64,000 nucleotides of DNA, taken from NCBI GenBank assembly GCA_027886175.1, contig JAJNNQ010000075.1:80455001-80519000 (forward strand). The letters run 5' to 3'. The first letter of the stretch is position 1. Each line of letters opens with the position of its first letter. This document shows positions 49,301 through 63,167 of this stretch, piece by piece. A model generated the notes under the pieces. The model saw only the letters and a list, made by a program, of their open reading frames with translations. It ran no database searches and was not told the origin of the DNA. Both the position numbers and the translations under genes were made by a program. This DNA is from Phylloscopus collybita. Lineage: Eukaryota; Chordata; Aves; Passeriformes; Phylloscopidae.

Positions 49301-52300
49301 CGTACTTTCCCACCTCCCTCCAAAGCACTTTGAGTGAAAAAAGAGCTTCTGACTTGTACATTATGTCACTGGCCTGGCAGGATTTTGATGTTCGAGTCCT
49401 TCCTTTATCCAGTTAGAATGGGACAATATATGCAAGTACTGTGCTAAGTTGTAGGACAAACCTCTGTGCAAGAGCTTTCTTTTTTTTTTCCCCTTTGGAG
49501 CAGCAATTATTAAATAAGCTTACCTGAACCTCAAATTCCAAAAAACCTGGGACTATAATAAACCTCTTACAGAACTCCTGTGAGAGTTTCAGATGCTGCT
49601 GTCCAGTGATAATTCTCCTTACTGCCTCTCTTCAGCCGTTCTTCCTTCTTGTTACTCCCCTTTCCTTTTTCTGAGAATCATTCCCTATTCATACTTCAGT
49701 AATACTGGTAAGTTGCTAATAGCAATGCATTTTGATGAAACTACAAATTTTGGATGAAAAAGCAAAATTACTTGGAAAATGTTTTGACTAACCTCTTCTG
49801 AGGCCAGGGCCATTATGGCAATTCCTAGTACTGAAGGTCCCCTGAGGGACACAGATCCTGGAGCCCTGGCTGCTCCTTGGGGACTCTTCTTGTGAGTTTC
49901 ACAAAGATGGTTAGCAGTGACCAGAAATGTCAGGATTTGTTTGGTTCTTTTTCACCTGATTGCAAGGAGTAATGGGAATTCCTTGTTGTGGAAGCAACTT
50001 TATTTTCAAAAGAGAGCTTCTTCATGCATTGACAATTAAGATTGCTCCCTTGTGAAATCTGGAACCTTTTGACTGTGATACTGATAACATTTAAACATTG
50101 GGGAAAAGGCTCAGCCCCCACTAAGTGAAATATCTGCCTTTTTGTTCAAGTTCTATCTCTGTTTTCAGAGACTGCGAAAACTCTTAGACAGAGAAGAATC
50201 CCTCGAGATTATTTGGATTCTGAAAACAAATTCTCTCATGAAATGTGCAAACATTTAATTCTATGTTTGCAAAACATAAGGACAAAAGGGACTAACTATC
50301 CTCTTGTCTTTCAGAAATAATGGGATACAAATATTTATACACACATACAGTCTCTGAAAAGCTCACCTGAATGCCACTGAAACATTAAGCATAACCAATT
50401 TTCTGCTTTCCTTATATCTGGAACAAATTTGCTTATTCTGTGCATAATTCCAAACAGATCTTCACATGATGATGCTCTCTGCATATCATATACCAGCCTA
50501 GTGTTCTACTCACCTTGGCAGAACTCCTTACTTTGCTGTGTCTAATGCTACCATCTATTAGAAGTATGCAAATGAGTGCACAGCTGGTGCTGAACATGAG
50601 ACACAGGGTCTTTCTGAAACCACAATTTAAGGGCATTGCTGTCCCACTGTGATTCAATTTCACCCAAAGCTGACCAGGTCTGCGGAAAAGTGTCAGGCTT
50701 CTTTCAACATTATATTTTGCTTACACTGAAAATGTGTGGTTCCCTGGACCAAGAAAGTAAAAGAACTGGGAGAAGAGATAGTCAGCATAAGTTCCAATGC
50801 TTTCCCTAGTGACATGTGAATGTTCCTTAAAAAATCTAAAAGAGTGGGTCATAAAAATCTTAGGTCTACCAGAAGATATATCCTGTTTCATAAAGTTACC
50901 ATTAAATAATCCGAAAGCATACTCCCATTAATGTCTCTAAACTTTTCAGATAAGGATGGACATTCGTCAGGTAATTAATTATATGGTGTAAATTTAAAGT
51001 AATTCAAATATAAATATGAAAAAACCACACTATTTCACTTTTGTTATTTTACTCGTGTTTTTATTTTTATTTTATGGAAGACTTTTTTGTCACAGAGATA
51101 ATCAATAAAAATGTATTCATGTATATAATATAAATAGGTGTATTTTTAGTATAAAGTTATGCATGTATACATTCACAGATCTATAAAAAAATCCCTATTT
51201 AAAGAAAGGAAACAAGGGGAGTGGGAAGTGAGGAATATCTATATCATGCATAATTCATTAATAAAATTTTTATAAATAATTTGTCTGCATAAAAAACATG
51301 ACCCAGTTTGGACTGTTCTACACATAAACTCTCCAGAAAAAAAAAAAAAAAAAGTGTAATACCTATAGTGGAATATTAATGTCTGTTCCATTTTTATTTC
51401 CAACATAATTTTGTTTGATTTTATAACTGGACTAAAAAAATAAATCCACAATTTTACAATAAATTGAATATGAAGTAACAGTATTTAAGACTGTTCAGCA
51501 TACTAATAAAACTATCAGTGGAATAAAACAAATATGACACAGTTAAGGAGGATTATTTTCTGTTCATCATGCTGCAAAATAGGCAAGAATTCATTCCTGG
51601 TCACTTAATGATTTTCTTTTCCTCTATGGTCTATTAGAATTGCAGGATTTCTGAGACAGAGGAAAAATTATGCATATTAGTTCCACAGCACATCTCAGAG
51701 GAACAGTTTTCTCATTATTTTGCTGAAATGATTTCTTGCCTATCAACCAATTCTCTGCTAAAATATATAGTGTGCCACCATCTCACTTTAGCTTTAATTG
51801 TACTCATGGGAGAGTAGACATTAGCTTCACCAAGTTTAATAAGGGACCTCTGATACCCTCTAGCTGCCTTTCCTTCTACCAGTGCTTCCTCTGCTTTTCA
51901 CTGAGGCAGGATAAAATCAGTTTCAGTGAGATTAGTATTTTAAACATAATGAAAAATCAAAGTAGCCTAACAGGAAGGTCCAAACATGCAACTAAGTTGT
52001 TTTAGTGCATTGGTTAGTCAAAGGCTAAGTGGAATGTGATAAATTTGTTTTCTGAATTATCCCTTTCTTATACAGGGCTCTTCCCTGCAGGGCGAACTTC
52101 AGTTTGGGCAAGAAACAAACACGGGCTGAAGTATTATCTTACAGTAGGCCATTTCTTCAAGAACTCCAGTCCTGTTTATTTACATTAATGAAGAGGAACT
52201 ATATGGATGAAAGGCCATGAATCTTCCAGCACTCAAAACTGCATTACATTGGCACTATAATGAAGGCAGTAAACCTGAATTTAACACCATGACTTTATTG

Positions 52301-52304
52301 ACAA

Positions 52305-52412
52305 GAAAAAAAAAGGACAGAACAAACCAACCAAAAAATCCAAATCAACAAACAAAAAAATCCTCCACAAAAAAAGACCAACCCCCCCAAACAAACAAAC
52401 AAACAAATTAAG
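52305..52412. repeat. A/C-rich low-complexity tract
   Basis: Units of AAACAAAC, ACCAACC and AAAAAAATCC make up about 100 bp. The plus frame 52217-52411 that enters it has a Lys/Asn/Thr/Gln-rich end caused by the repeat. Confidence 0.85.
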
Positions 52413-54608
52413 GAAAGAAAAAAATCCCAATTTCCATACCACTACTTGTAAGAGTTACAATACTATAGAATTACTCACTAATATATTCTTGGCTCACTGA
52501 CAGTACAAAAAAGTAGGATACAAAGACATGCAGTTTAATTTTTTTTTCCTCCAGGAGCAAAAAAGAAGAAATGTTTTTCCTTAACTGCGAGAGGTATTTC
52601 TGCCTCAGTGAGATCTCCCTTTCCATCTTGCTCCTGAAGCTGGACCTTAAATGCCTGCAAAACTCTGTGGTGATTGATCAGGCCTCTTTTTAAAACAGTT
52701 CCAATTTCAGACTCCTGAGAGACCTGGGGTCAACATTTTTACTGTCAGGGATCTGAGCTTATCTCCCCATTTTTGGTGATTTGGATTAGGTTCAATTTAT
52801 AAAAAGCACAGGCAGTGACCATGAGTAAATCTGTTTTTAATGAAGCTGGAACACTTACTGAAGCTACCCTGCCTTCTTCCAGAAACTGTTTTTAAGCTAA
52901 GGCTCCCACCCTTGCTGCCTGTTTGCATCACAGTCAGTCTTTTGCCTGACTATTTACCTTGCTGATCCAGACCCTGTCCTGCAGACTGAGGACCTCATTA
53001 CTCTGGATTTGCCAGCTGATCACTGCACAGTGGTTAAGCTTAATTGCTATTTGCAGATCTAATCTCAAATTGCTGACTCAGTTTTCTATCTTGACCCAGA
53101 TCATATCCTGTCCCTATGGACCTCTCTGTCTTGCTCAGGCAGGGCAGGACCCTTGCTGGTGGCACCACTGCCAGCACTGCTGATGGCACCACGATGGCTC
53201 CCCTTCTGTCGGATTATCCCTTTTTCTGACCCAGAGACAGGCTCCTGAGAGGCACTTCATATACTTTTATTCTACTTTCAGTCTCATGTGAAGAGTGAGA
53301 CAGTACAGATGCTACAATTCAGAGCATCACAACCAGAAGCCAAACTATTTCCTAATACATTATAAGCATTTTTTGGCCTATCAGCTTTTGCCACACAATG
53401 CTGCTAATGCCTTAAAGCCAATCATCTAAAATAACCCCTTGTGGGTTTTACTTCAATATTTCTTTCATAGTTTTATTTCTCTAAAGTATCTAGTTTATTT
53501 GCAAGGCCATCATTTGTAACGTTTCTACTTCCATTTCTCTCTCAGCAATGTCTGTCCTATTCCATACAGATCCCTACTATGCATCCATACAGATGCCTAT
53601 AATGTGAATTTGTCTTGTGAGAATTTTCTGCAAATCCATTTCCCACACCCTTCCATTAGGGAACTATTTGCCTTTGCTGTTACCAACATGGACTATACTC
53701 TTTGGGTTTGGGTTTATACACATTTCACACAAACACCACCACCACCTCCCTCCAAAGCAACTTATGCACCAAGATATAAAACGCTTTCGACCAAATGTGT
53801 TTCAGTTTGTTTCAGAAAACCTCAAGCAACAGACAATATTCTGATCTTATTTTTAGCCTTGCTTTAGCTCAGTGCTGCGTTAGTATTCTCTTTAAAACAG
53901 ATTCTCTTCCATCCAAAGCTGTTAAAAGTTCTAAATATTTATCTTAAATGTCTTTGGAGACATTAGGTCCAGTATTATACACATTGAGTGAATGCCCTTC
54001 CAGTGAAACATGAAAAATCAGGATAATATAGTGGGAGAAAAGTTGAAGTTTTTGAAGGAAACACCATCTTCCTTTCATATTTATTTTTTTTCTTTTCAGT
54101 GTGCATTTGAACTGCCCATGCAATTACATAAATTTAAATTTGAGGGGATGAAATATCTTCTGAAATTCCTTTCCTACATGAAGAAACAATTGAGAACTAT
54201 TATTAAGCAATATTCTATACAAAATGGTAACCCCTTTGTAGTGTGCATTCAAAAATTTGGAACTAGGAATTAAATGGATCATAAAAATATAATAAAATAG
54301 TATAGCTTTCACTACTTTCTAGACAGAATGGTATCTCCCAACATCAATATCAGCATTAGCTGTTGTAAGTATTGAAAAGTAGTCTATATTTAAAACAACA
54401 TTTTTATGAATGCCTTGACAATAGTTAGGAAGCAAGACAGTATTTTCCTTTCAGCTGTGTAATAATGAATTTCTCTGAGAAATATAGCTACTCTGTGGCT
54501 CAAGGCATCACTAACCTTTAAGATGAAAACTGGACATTTCAACTGAATTTTAGTTGCTTTCTCAACAGGAAATATTTAGATGTGGAGAGGTATGAGTTAC
54601 TCTTTAAG
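52413..54608. other. Non-coding DNA with an unclassified GC-richer patch at 52860-53240
   Basis: The 52860-53240 stretch is richer in C/T and G/C (CTGCCTG, GACCCTGTCCTGCAG, GGCAGGGCAGGACCC, GGCACCACTGCCAGCACTG) than its surroundings and looks like an old LTR or transposon fragment. No ends, poly(A) signal or duplication confirm this. Small frames there are not convincing. Confidence 0.35.

Positions 54609-54637
<29 letters not shown>
54609..54637. repeat. Poly(A) tract, 29 nt
   Basis: Uninterrupted run of 29 A, followed by CCCCACACC. No recognisable retroposed body precedes it. Confidence 0.95.
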
Positions 54638-54639
<2 letters not shown>

Positions 54640-57600
54640 CCACACCTACAGCCTTGCTGAGACAAACAAATATTCCACAAGTTATTATAAGTGATAGTAT
54701 AACATTTTTTTCTGATATCTCTGAAGCAGTCTTCTAGCTGCTTCATGGTCTTTACTGACAAAAAAGTCCCCAACTTTCTGCCAAAAAATTATGACAGAAT
54801 TATTTTCTGATCTTTTCTGAATAACATGCTTGCTTACTTCAGGCAGTCGTGAGAAAGTGAAAACCTGTGAAAACTACAGTAAACTTCAATGCTTACTGTT
54901 ACTTCACTATCCCAATAAATCTCTTTTTCTACTCACAGAAATCAAAAGACTTTTTAGGGTATGTATTCATAATAGAATGTTTTCAGCTCTGACACTGTCA
55001 CAGTCACAATCTGCCTTGAATGTGTAACTTGACAGAACTGAAAATTGCAGAGGAAACACCTAGGTTTAATGTAAGACCATGATAGGCTTTGAACTATGAA
55101 TCTTGGCGAATTTGGACAGCAGTTCCCAGGTGATGGGTTATATTTAGCTATAAATCAGTATCTTTCAAAATTTATTGATTGAAATGATCTTTAGATAAAA
55201 TGACTATGTATATCCATTTATATATAACACATAAACTTTAGCATGAGGCTCTTCAGACAGGTAATATAATAGAGCTATTTTGCAATTATGTATTGAAACA
55301 AAATTATAGCAGTTCAGTTCCAATTTAAATGTTTTCTAGATGGAAATTTACTGATTTTTATTTTAAAGGTAATCCATAAATGTAATATTAATCGGAGCTG
55401 AATTATGCAGGGCTTGATCTGAAAAAAAAAAAAACAAAAAACCAAAAAACCAACAAAACCAAAATGTCTGAGGTCTTTTCTGAAGGCAATGAACTTTACT
55501 CATGTAGTTAATTTTAGCTACCTATGAGTGTCTTGGGGGGAGTAGAGAGTTAAAGTACATCCAGTTCCTTGCATTCCAAGCATGTTCATAAGTCAGAAGT
55601 ATCACTCTAGGAACTAAGCACTCATCACTCTTGACTTCTTAAAAAAAGGTTTTAATTCAAGTTCTGTGTTGACAGCTCCCATTATTTTTGTCTCTGAAAT
55701 CCAAAGAAACCCTTTTGTCTTTCCAAAACTACACCATAAGTTGTGGAACTCTCAGTATTTTCTCAACAACTCATGAGAAGTACCAGCAGTGTAAAAAGAA
55801 CTTTTCACAGGCTTAATACTTCAAAACCTATCTGAGAAGTACATTCACAGACAGTTTCACGGCTTGCAAGAAAGATCTGGCTTCATACCAAGCCCCAAGG
55901 CCTAAGAGTGTGCATTGAATTCTTTCAATAAACTTTAATAGTGTCCATGACACTTTACTATGTCCACAACAAATACATACAATTTATATAAAGACTATTA
56001 CATATTTCAAAATAGTTTTTGCTCCTTATAGAACATTTTCTTTGTAGTGTAACAAGTACACAAGCAAAGAACTGAAATTATATAATGCTTTAAGCAGCAA
56101 AAATTTCAAGGCCTTGCATGCCATGTGTTTTCAGTTACACTATTGTTGAAAACAATTTTTCATATTTCTGTTTGTTTTTTTAATCAAAGAACAATATTTC
56201 TTTAGGTAAAATCTATACTTGAAGATTAATCAAGCTTTCTATTAGCAAGGACAACTCTGAACAGATTTGATCCAATCAATATCTTCTCTTTATTTGTAAA
56301 ACAAGTGGACTGGATAAGAAGCACTTTCTTACATGAAGAATCAGCAAATCACCCTAATCCTGAGAAATTCAAAGTATTACCAGTTGTCCTTTAGATCAGT
56401 GAAAATTAAATAACTTTTCTTTAAAAGGAAACAGTATTTTTAGAATGTTCTCTGTGCAGGTGTTACAGTTAAACTGAAAGACACCTACCACAGTTCTTAG
56501 GATTTTAAGGGAAAAAAGAATAGAAAAGGGAAAAATTGAGAAGTGATTTTGGTTTTGTTCAGATTTTGTTCTTCAGTGAAGAAAAGCCATAAATATTTTT
56601 TAGTTAACCAAAATATTTTGTTTGTCTTGTAATGGAATACTTAGTTTGCTAACCTTGATAATTTTTTTTTTCATTTTACTTAAGTTTTTTAAAGTATTTT
56701 GCTTGAAGTGTATCAACTCTAAACATATCTATACTCCTGTATTTTAAATTTAAACTTTAAAAAAGCAGAAAAAAAGTCAACTTTTTTTTTCTGAGACTTG
56801 AGACTTGCTTTAAGTGTATATTTTTGTAGTCCTCCATAACTTCCCTTTTTCAGTTAATTTACTGTTTACTGGGGAAAAAAGTTATCCTACTTGTCATCAA
56901 GAAGAACAAGTTCAAAAAAGAAGGTTGTTTTCTCAGCTTGATCAGTTCCTTTCTCTTTTTCCTGTAGCTATGCAAAACACAGAGGACAGAATGGGGACAA
57001 GAACTTGTGGCTGAGGATCACTGGGTTCCCATAGTTAAAGAAGCATTCTAGGAAGTTCTGTCCAAATCAGTCAAACTACTCCTCTCTGCATAAGGGTATT
57101 TAATTTCCTCATTATATACCAAGGTAGTATTTTGGGACTTTTCACCTCTTCTCTGTCATGATGCATCTCTATTCCTCAATGGATGCAGCCTCCTGTCTTT
57201 ACTGACCATGCATAAAACTTTTTCTCATTGGTGGTGCATTGAAGCACAGCCTGTTTTGTGACTACACTCACAGTGAAGTACTCTGTCATTCTGTCTATGT
57301 TCATTACAATTGTCCATGTTCTTCCAGGAAATGCAATGGACCTGGTAGTTTGGGTGAACCCTGCACAATACTGAGTGGCCTGTGGCTTCAGAATGTTGTT
57401 ACAGGTCCATCAATCACACCTACGGTTTTTTTCCTAGAACAATAATTGTTTTCCAGAGGAAAATAATTACTAGTCTTGAAGAAACTGTGAACCAAAGAAA
57501 TTGTCTCCATTTCAGAAGTTGTTGTATCACTTCAGCTGTATTATTAGCATCAAGAAATGTAATTTGTACATTTCTAGTGTACAAACAGGTAATTACAGAC

Positions 57601-60345
57601 ATACCATAATAAGGGTTTAAAGATCCTCCTCAGCATCTTTTATCATTATATTTTAGTTTAAGTCATATAATCCCATTTTCTTCCCCAGTAACCCTCAAGG
57701 TGAATAATATTAAAATTCTTTATACAAATATCCCATAAAAAAGCCAGTGAACAGCCCCTTTAGTGATAAAGAAATTTATTTTTATTGACTCTTTGAAAAT
57801 GTCTGAAGTTTTAAAAAGCCCACTGTAATGACAATTATGATCATCACTGAATTATGGTGATTAGGATCTGACTAGCAGAAACTTCTGTTTTAAAATAAAT
57901 TATGATTTTTTTTTCTTCAAGATGTTCTATGCTTTTCATTTACTCATTCATACATCATACTAACTGAATTTGTAAGTGAATAAAATGGTACAGTCACTTA
58001 TGGAAACAGAGGTAAATCATAAAAATCAGGGATTCAAGGAAAAATACTATATTCTGTGATTCTAATGCAGGTGTGGGGTTTTTTTCAATGACACATTTTG
58101 GGTTTTTTGCGGGCAAATGAATCCACCACTTCTCTTAAGAAAATATGTTACTGTAAAACTTCTTCCAGACTCAGAAAAATGTGTCTCTCATTGAGTCAGT
58201 GCTTTGCCTTCTATAACCATTTCTCTTGGTTATCACATTTTATAAAATGCTGTTCTGTTATTTTTTTCCTCCATTTTTCCCACACATCTATTGTTATGCT
58301 CTTTCCTGCCCTTAGGTATTGCTCAGCCAAAAAACATATAATTCCACCCCCTTCCTTATTATATAATCTGCTGCAATTCCATTCAAATTCTCATTTGTCA
58401 ACACCTTGTAAAGAAAAATATCAACAACCAAGTAATATATTCTATGTACGTTCATATCAAAGTCATATAAATAGACTTAACACTTTTTCATGCACATAAA
58501 GACAAAATATAAAAACTTCCAATTTCTTTTCACATAGGTGAAACCTTTACGTAGTGTCTACTGCTACCTTGAACTGCATTATTTCTGGAGTCATCTAGTC
58601 ATCTACTTTTAACACTTACCTATGTGGAAAATTTTCCCAGTTAGCTCTTGTTATTTTCTTGCTCATTCACAACATACCTTCACAATATTCCTGTACTCTT
58701 ATCAGTACCTCTATCGCCTGACAAAGTACTAGCTAAAAATGTTGCTTATTTGCTCTTCCAGGTCATTACTGAAAATCTCAAATAACAAAAAATCAACAGT
58801 TGTCACTATAGTGTCCTCCAGAAGTCTGCATCTGGCTTATTACACTGTAATGATTAGCATTTGGCTTGCTGTGCTTTATAAAAATTGTCACACTTCACTT
58901 ATACATATTTCTTTTCAATCTTCCTTCTGCAATGTAGGTCAGCACCCGTTCTTTTCAATACTTTAATTTAAACCTGGAGTTTATTTCCACAATACACTAC
59001 ATACTGCCGATCACCTTCATTTCAAAAGTTAGCATTTCTCAGCCTGGGATCTGAATGCCTCGTTTCAGGCTTGAGATCAAAATGTAAGAGAGCACTGGCT
59101 GGTTTTCAACTTGCTATGAAGATTATCATATTTCCATTTCACATTAAATTATTTCAAGATAACTATTTAGATGAAAACTGAACAACTGTAGATGGACTTC
59201 AACTTTCAGAGGAAATCTACTGAAATAAGCAAGAAGATAAAAACCAAATCTAAACTGCATTGCATTGCTTGACTGACATGGAAATAAAAGGTTAACACTT
59301 TCTTTTTCTCTTGGTATCTTAAAAACAATTCTAACTGGTATATATTAGCTTCAACTGCCACAGTGATTGCTGTGGGGCAAAGAACGACTTCAGAATGAAG
59401 TCTACAAAATACTCATTGCTTATAAGCAAAATGTTTCAACCAGAGACATTGACAATCCAAAAAAAGCTATTGTGTGTAAATAGGATAGAGTGTCTATGGG
59501 CTGGTTTTATAGATTCTGTTTGTAGCAAAGTTTTTTACTTTGTGTAACCTCTGGGGTGCTCAGAGTAAGAACAGTCACCAAATTTTGCTTTCCAATCATG
59601 GCATTCATTACACAGCAATAATGTTACAGAGCTATAGAAATAAAACAAATGAAAATTGCCTCTAGCATGGTGAAGATGAGTTTTATAACAAAGCACTTTC
59701 AAAATTTATAAAAGTATTCATTCTCTTGAAATTTTTGCATGTTTTATTTCCTTGAAGATATTTAAAAATAAGATATAAGGTTTGAAAGTCAGTGTCCCAT
59801 AAGATTCATGTGTTTGTTTTGCATGGATTGCAGCACACCAGAGAATATTTAGAGGAATTTTTTTTAATGATCTTTGTCAGCTCCAATATAACCAAAAGTG
59901 CCTGAAGTCACTGCCATAAAACACAAAGTAATTGATCTGTCTTTCACAAATAAATAACAGGTATGACAAAACTAGAGATATCTGTGGGGAAGTCATAGAG
60001 CTTTTGTATAGAAATGCAAAGGGAGAAAAGTAGCTCTGTCTTGTTACTCTGGTTTCCCCCCTTCTCATTGTGCAAAAGATCATGTGTACTGTGATTTTTC
60101 AATTACAGAAAGATTATAAAAAAGATGGGAAAAGAAAAAGGATGTAGGTGACAGCAAAAGTTTAGTCATTAATAATATCCTTGCTCCTGTGCACAGTATT
60201 GTGATTGTTCAGTACTCTCTGAAATCATAAGTCTTCACAACATAGAAGATTACTCACTTTAAAATATCACATTCTCTTGCACTTCTATTTTCTCTGAAAT
60301 TCTTGGGCATAGCTGGTTTACGACTAAAGTAAACTATGTTTTGGG
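54638..60345. other. Unique AT-rich non-coding DNA
   Basis: No gene or classifiable transposon was recognised over 5.7 kb. A short A/C-rich tract occurs at 55425-55463. The 133-codon plus frame 58098-58499 and several frames under 90 codons lack domains and codon bias. Confidence 0.5.
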
Positions 60346-60537
60346 AGATATGGTTGCTTGTTTGGGGGTTTTTGTGTGTTTTTGTTTGATTGGTTGGTTT
60401 GGTACGGTTTTGTTGGTTTGGGTTTGTTTTTGATTGTTTGTTTGTTTGGGTTCTTGTTGTCATAGTTTTGGGGGATTTTCTGTGTTATTTTTGAGGAGGT
60501 TTTTGTGTGTTGTTTTTTTGTTTTGCTTTGTTTTCTT
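60346..60537. repeat. T/G-rich low-complexity tract
   Basis: About 190 bp of GTTTG, GGTTT, GTGTGTTTTT and TGGTTGG units, the longest tract of this type in the window. The minus frame 60254-60463 over it (Lys/Thr/Asn/Gln-rich) is an artefact. Confidence 0.85.
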
Positions 60538-61379
60538 GAAAAATATATTCCTGTTGTTCTAACAGGAAACTGAAAATGCTCTTTAGAATTTTAGAACCTC
60601 ATTAAAAATTGGGCTAAATTGGTTTTTCATTCTAGAAGTGCTGTAGTCATTGCCTTTGCTTTCTGCCTGATGACAGACCACATTGATCTTCAGTCTCCTG
60701 CATTGACCTGTTTCATCTTCTGAAATGAGAAAAAAGCCACATGGCAACACATAGCAGTACTCCATCAAACAAGTCAACTGGACAGTTCAGTTAAAATTCT
60801 GGCAGATGTCAGACCAAAAGAGGAAGGCAGACTCATGTGGTTCCAAGCTATAGCTGAAGGAGAAGGCAGAAATGAGCAGCAAGCAGGCTGCCTTTCCTTA
60901 AACAACTTCAGCAGCTACATTTTCAATCTTGTGCTACCACTCTACCTTCTTTAATCACAAAGAAGCTGACCAAAAACTTGTTTGTTAGGAATTGTTTTAT
61001 CCTTTGTCATTTCTGTGTGATCCATATTGGTCTGTATTTCAGCCACCTCTATTTAGATGGCAAAATGTCTATATGAATTGTCTTTACTGATGTAATACCT
61101 GAGACTCTACAGTCCAGGGCTACAGCTATTGTATGTTCTGATTGCAGAAATAAATTTAAAAAGAAGATATAATAATGAATGATCTACAATGTATAGGTCT
61201 AGATGTTGACAGCGATGATTAGAAATTTTTTCAGTGGAGCAGTTATCCAAAGTATAAATTTGCCAGATTCCTTACCTAGGTAAAGGGTTACACTCTGTTA
61301 AGTTTTCCCACCTCAGGAAAAAAAAAAAAATGCTATTTGGCTGTGAATAAACCTGCATTTTGTAGTATGTATGTCTCAG
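60538..61379. other. Unique non-coding DNA
   Basis: No feature was recognised except a short A run at about 61319-61330. Confidence 0.5.
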
Positions 61380-62640
61380 TCGCTGAGGCAAACTGCTTTG
61401 GTGCCAGCACAGACCCCAGCAGAACACTCTAGCACAATGCCCTGGGGGTTTTCCTGAACCAGGAAAACCTCAGGGGAGTGGGCATATGCCAGGAGCCTGC
61501 AGCTCACATCGTGGCAGCTAAGACATGGGCAGGACCAGGAGCAATGATGGGGGGCCATGCCCCCCCAAAAATAAAAAAAGCCCCTAGGGGAGCAGTGGTG
61601 ACCAGGGCAGGATGTGGCTGACAGGGCAGAGGGGTGTGCAAGGAAGGAAGGGTGCTGAAGGTGTTGGATTGACCAGGGAGCAATGGTGACCACCCAGCAG
61701 AAGTCACGGCCTCTCCAAGCTTGGCACCCACCACAACTGATGCAGTTTTGCAGACGTCTCAATTCCAGCTGCAGAGCGTGTCCTGTTCTTATGCAGGACT
61801 GGCTGCAGAATGAGCACCCCGTGGGGATTGTGCCCAGGTATAGGATCTCCTCTGGTTAGTGACAGAGCTCCAGGAGGAGGTGAGCAGGATCAGGAGCATC
61901 AGGGAGTCTGAAAGAGCACCAGACTACTGGAATCAAACCCTACCTTCTCTGGGACAAACCTATCAGGTATTTATGATGTGGAGGATTCCCTATCCTCTCT
62001 CTATGTGACAGAACATGGTGCCTTAATGGAGGAGGGGAATGACAACATGTTCCTGCTTGCCTCAGCAGTTACATCTCCTCCATAGCTTGCCTGCCCTTCC
62101 AGGTGTCCTTGCACAACAGGTACAAGGCTCTGCAAGTGGAACCAAACAATTACAAGAATGGTGGTTCATCTGGCTTGGAAGTGTCACTGGGGTTAAGTCA
62201 GCCCTATAGCCCGCATCAAAACCACTTTCATACATTAAAAAAATGCAGGTCATTGTCATAGGAAACTCTTCAGAGGGGCTTAGGAGGCCCAATGTACCAA
62301 ACAGACCCACTTCTAAGGGAAGTCTGCCACCTCTCTGGGGCCTGAGCTAAATGAATGATGAGAAAAGTTCCTATCCTGGTATGACCTTGATTTTTCAGGG
62401 AGTTGTAATAAAACATCCAAGGACAATCAAGGGAGATGTGAGGGCCTTGGCATGACCCATTAAGGGGTCAGGAATACAAGCAGTATTCTCCTCTATCATT
62501 GCTGCTGTAGGAAATGATTAGAGAAGAAACAGGCAGACCCAACTAATCTATACCTGGCTCCATCACTGGTGTCATTGGCAAAATTTAGGAGGTTTTTGGA
62601 CTACTTTGGAGTGGGTAATTTTCTCCAGAATCATAATGGT
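61380..62640 (+). mobile_element. CR1 LINE 5' part with decayed ORF1, 3' end missing
   Basis: The GC-rich left part resembles CR1 5' sequence. From about 61866 the plus strand reads ELQEEVSRIRSIRESERA, the leucine/arginine-rich coiled coil of CR1 ORF1. Around 62232-62300 it reads QVIVIGNSSEGLRRPNVPNR, the counterpart of the ORF1 esterase-like block that normally has a GDS catalytic motif; here it is GNS, so the Asp is lost. Later words (CATTAAGGGGTCAGGAATACAAGCAGTATTCTCCTCTATC, in order at 62457-62500) continue the same domain. Stops and frameshifts make it inactive. The RT region and octamer tail are absent, unlike usual CR1 truncation. Confidence 0.7.
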
Positions 62641-63110
62641 AAGCAGATACCTTTCCATACATCCAGAAAGGCAATTTTGCATCTGATAATGCAGAAGTCA
62701 GAGACAACTTTTGTTTTTCCTGTGGGCATCACTACCTATGAAAACTCTGTGCTTTATTGGGATACAGTTGGGAGAGCACATGGATAGGAATAACACAGAG
62801 AAAATGTCTTAAAATTTTCACCATCTCAAGTCTTCAGCAGTTTTTCATTTCAGATTGTATATCTTGTGGTTCCTTCACACAGTAGAAAGTTGCATGCAGG
62901 TCTTTCTTCATATTCATCCCATAGATTGATTTTGCATGCCCAAGTCAGCCCTCTAAAGCACCATGAACATTTTTTTTTTCCTCTCACTGGCCTAATTATT
63001 TTTTCATTCTCTTCTGCCTAGTTACCTAGCCTCAGAAGAGATGAACCCTCTGTAAGGTAAGCGTCTTTCCTGGGAAATAACAGAATGTGTTTGAAGTTCC
63101 TTGTGCAAGC
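62641..63110. other. Unique non-coding DNA
   Basis: No gene was recognised. The 72-codon plus frame 62569-62787 begins in the CR1 relic and continues into unrelated sequence. Confidence 0.45.
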
Positions 63111-63163
63111 AGGAAATTAAACTTGGATCTCCTACTGCCTGGCCAAGTCTCTGACCAATACAC

Positions 63164-63167
<4 letters not shown>
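63111..63167 (-). repeat. Decayed tRNA-derived SINE-like fragment
   Basis: Read on the minus strand this gives GTGTATTGGTCAGAGACTTGG, then GGCAGTAGGAGATCC, then AAGTTTAATTTCC. The order matches a tRNA-derived head: an A-box-like TGGTCAGAGACTTGG and, about 30 nt on, a B-box-like AGTTTAATTTCC (compare GGTTCRANNCC). Such antisense tRNA-like heads are common in old amniote SINEs. It is too diverged to be a working tRNA gene. It abuts a 35-nt A run on the plus strand (T run on its own strand, upstream), which is not where a SINE tail would normally be, so the tract may be unrelated. Confidence 0.45.

Larger units (their letters stand above)
45685..52304. other. Mostly unique AT-rich DNA
   Basis: Apart from the hairpin pair at 46306-46360, this stretch holds only homopolymers (A17 at 46635-46651, A17 at 51337-51353) and a small GTT run near 47442-47461. 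No gene, tRNA or classifiable transposon is recognised. Confidence 0.45.
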
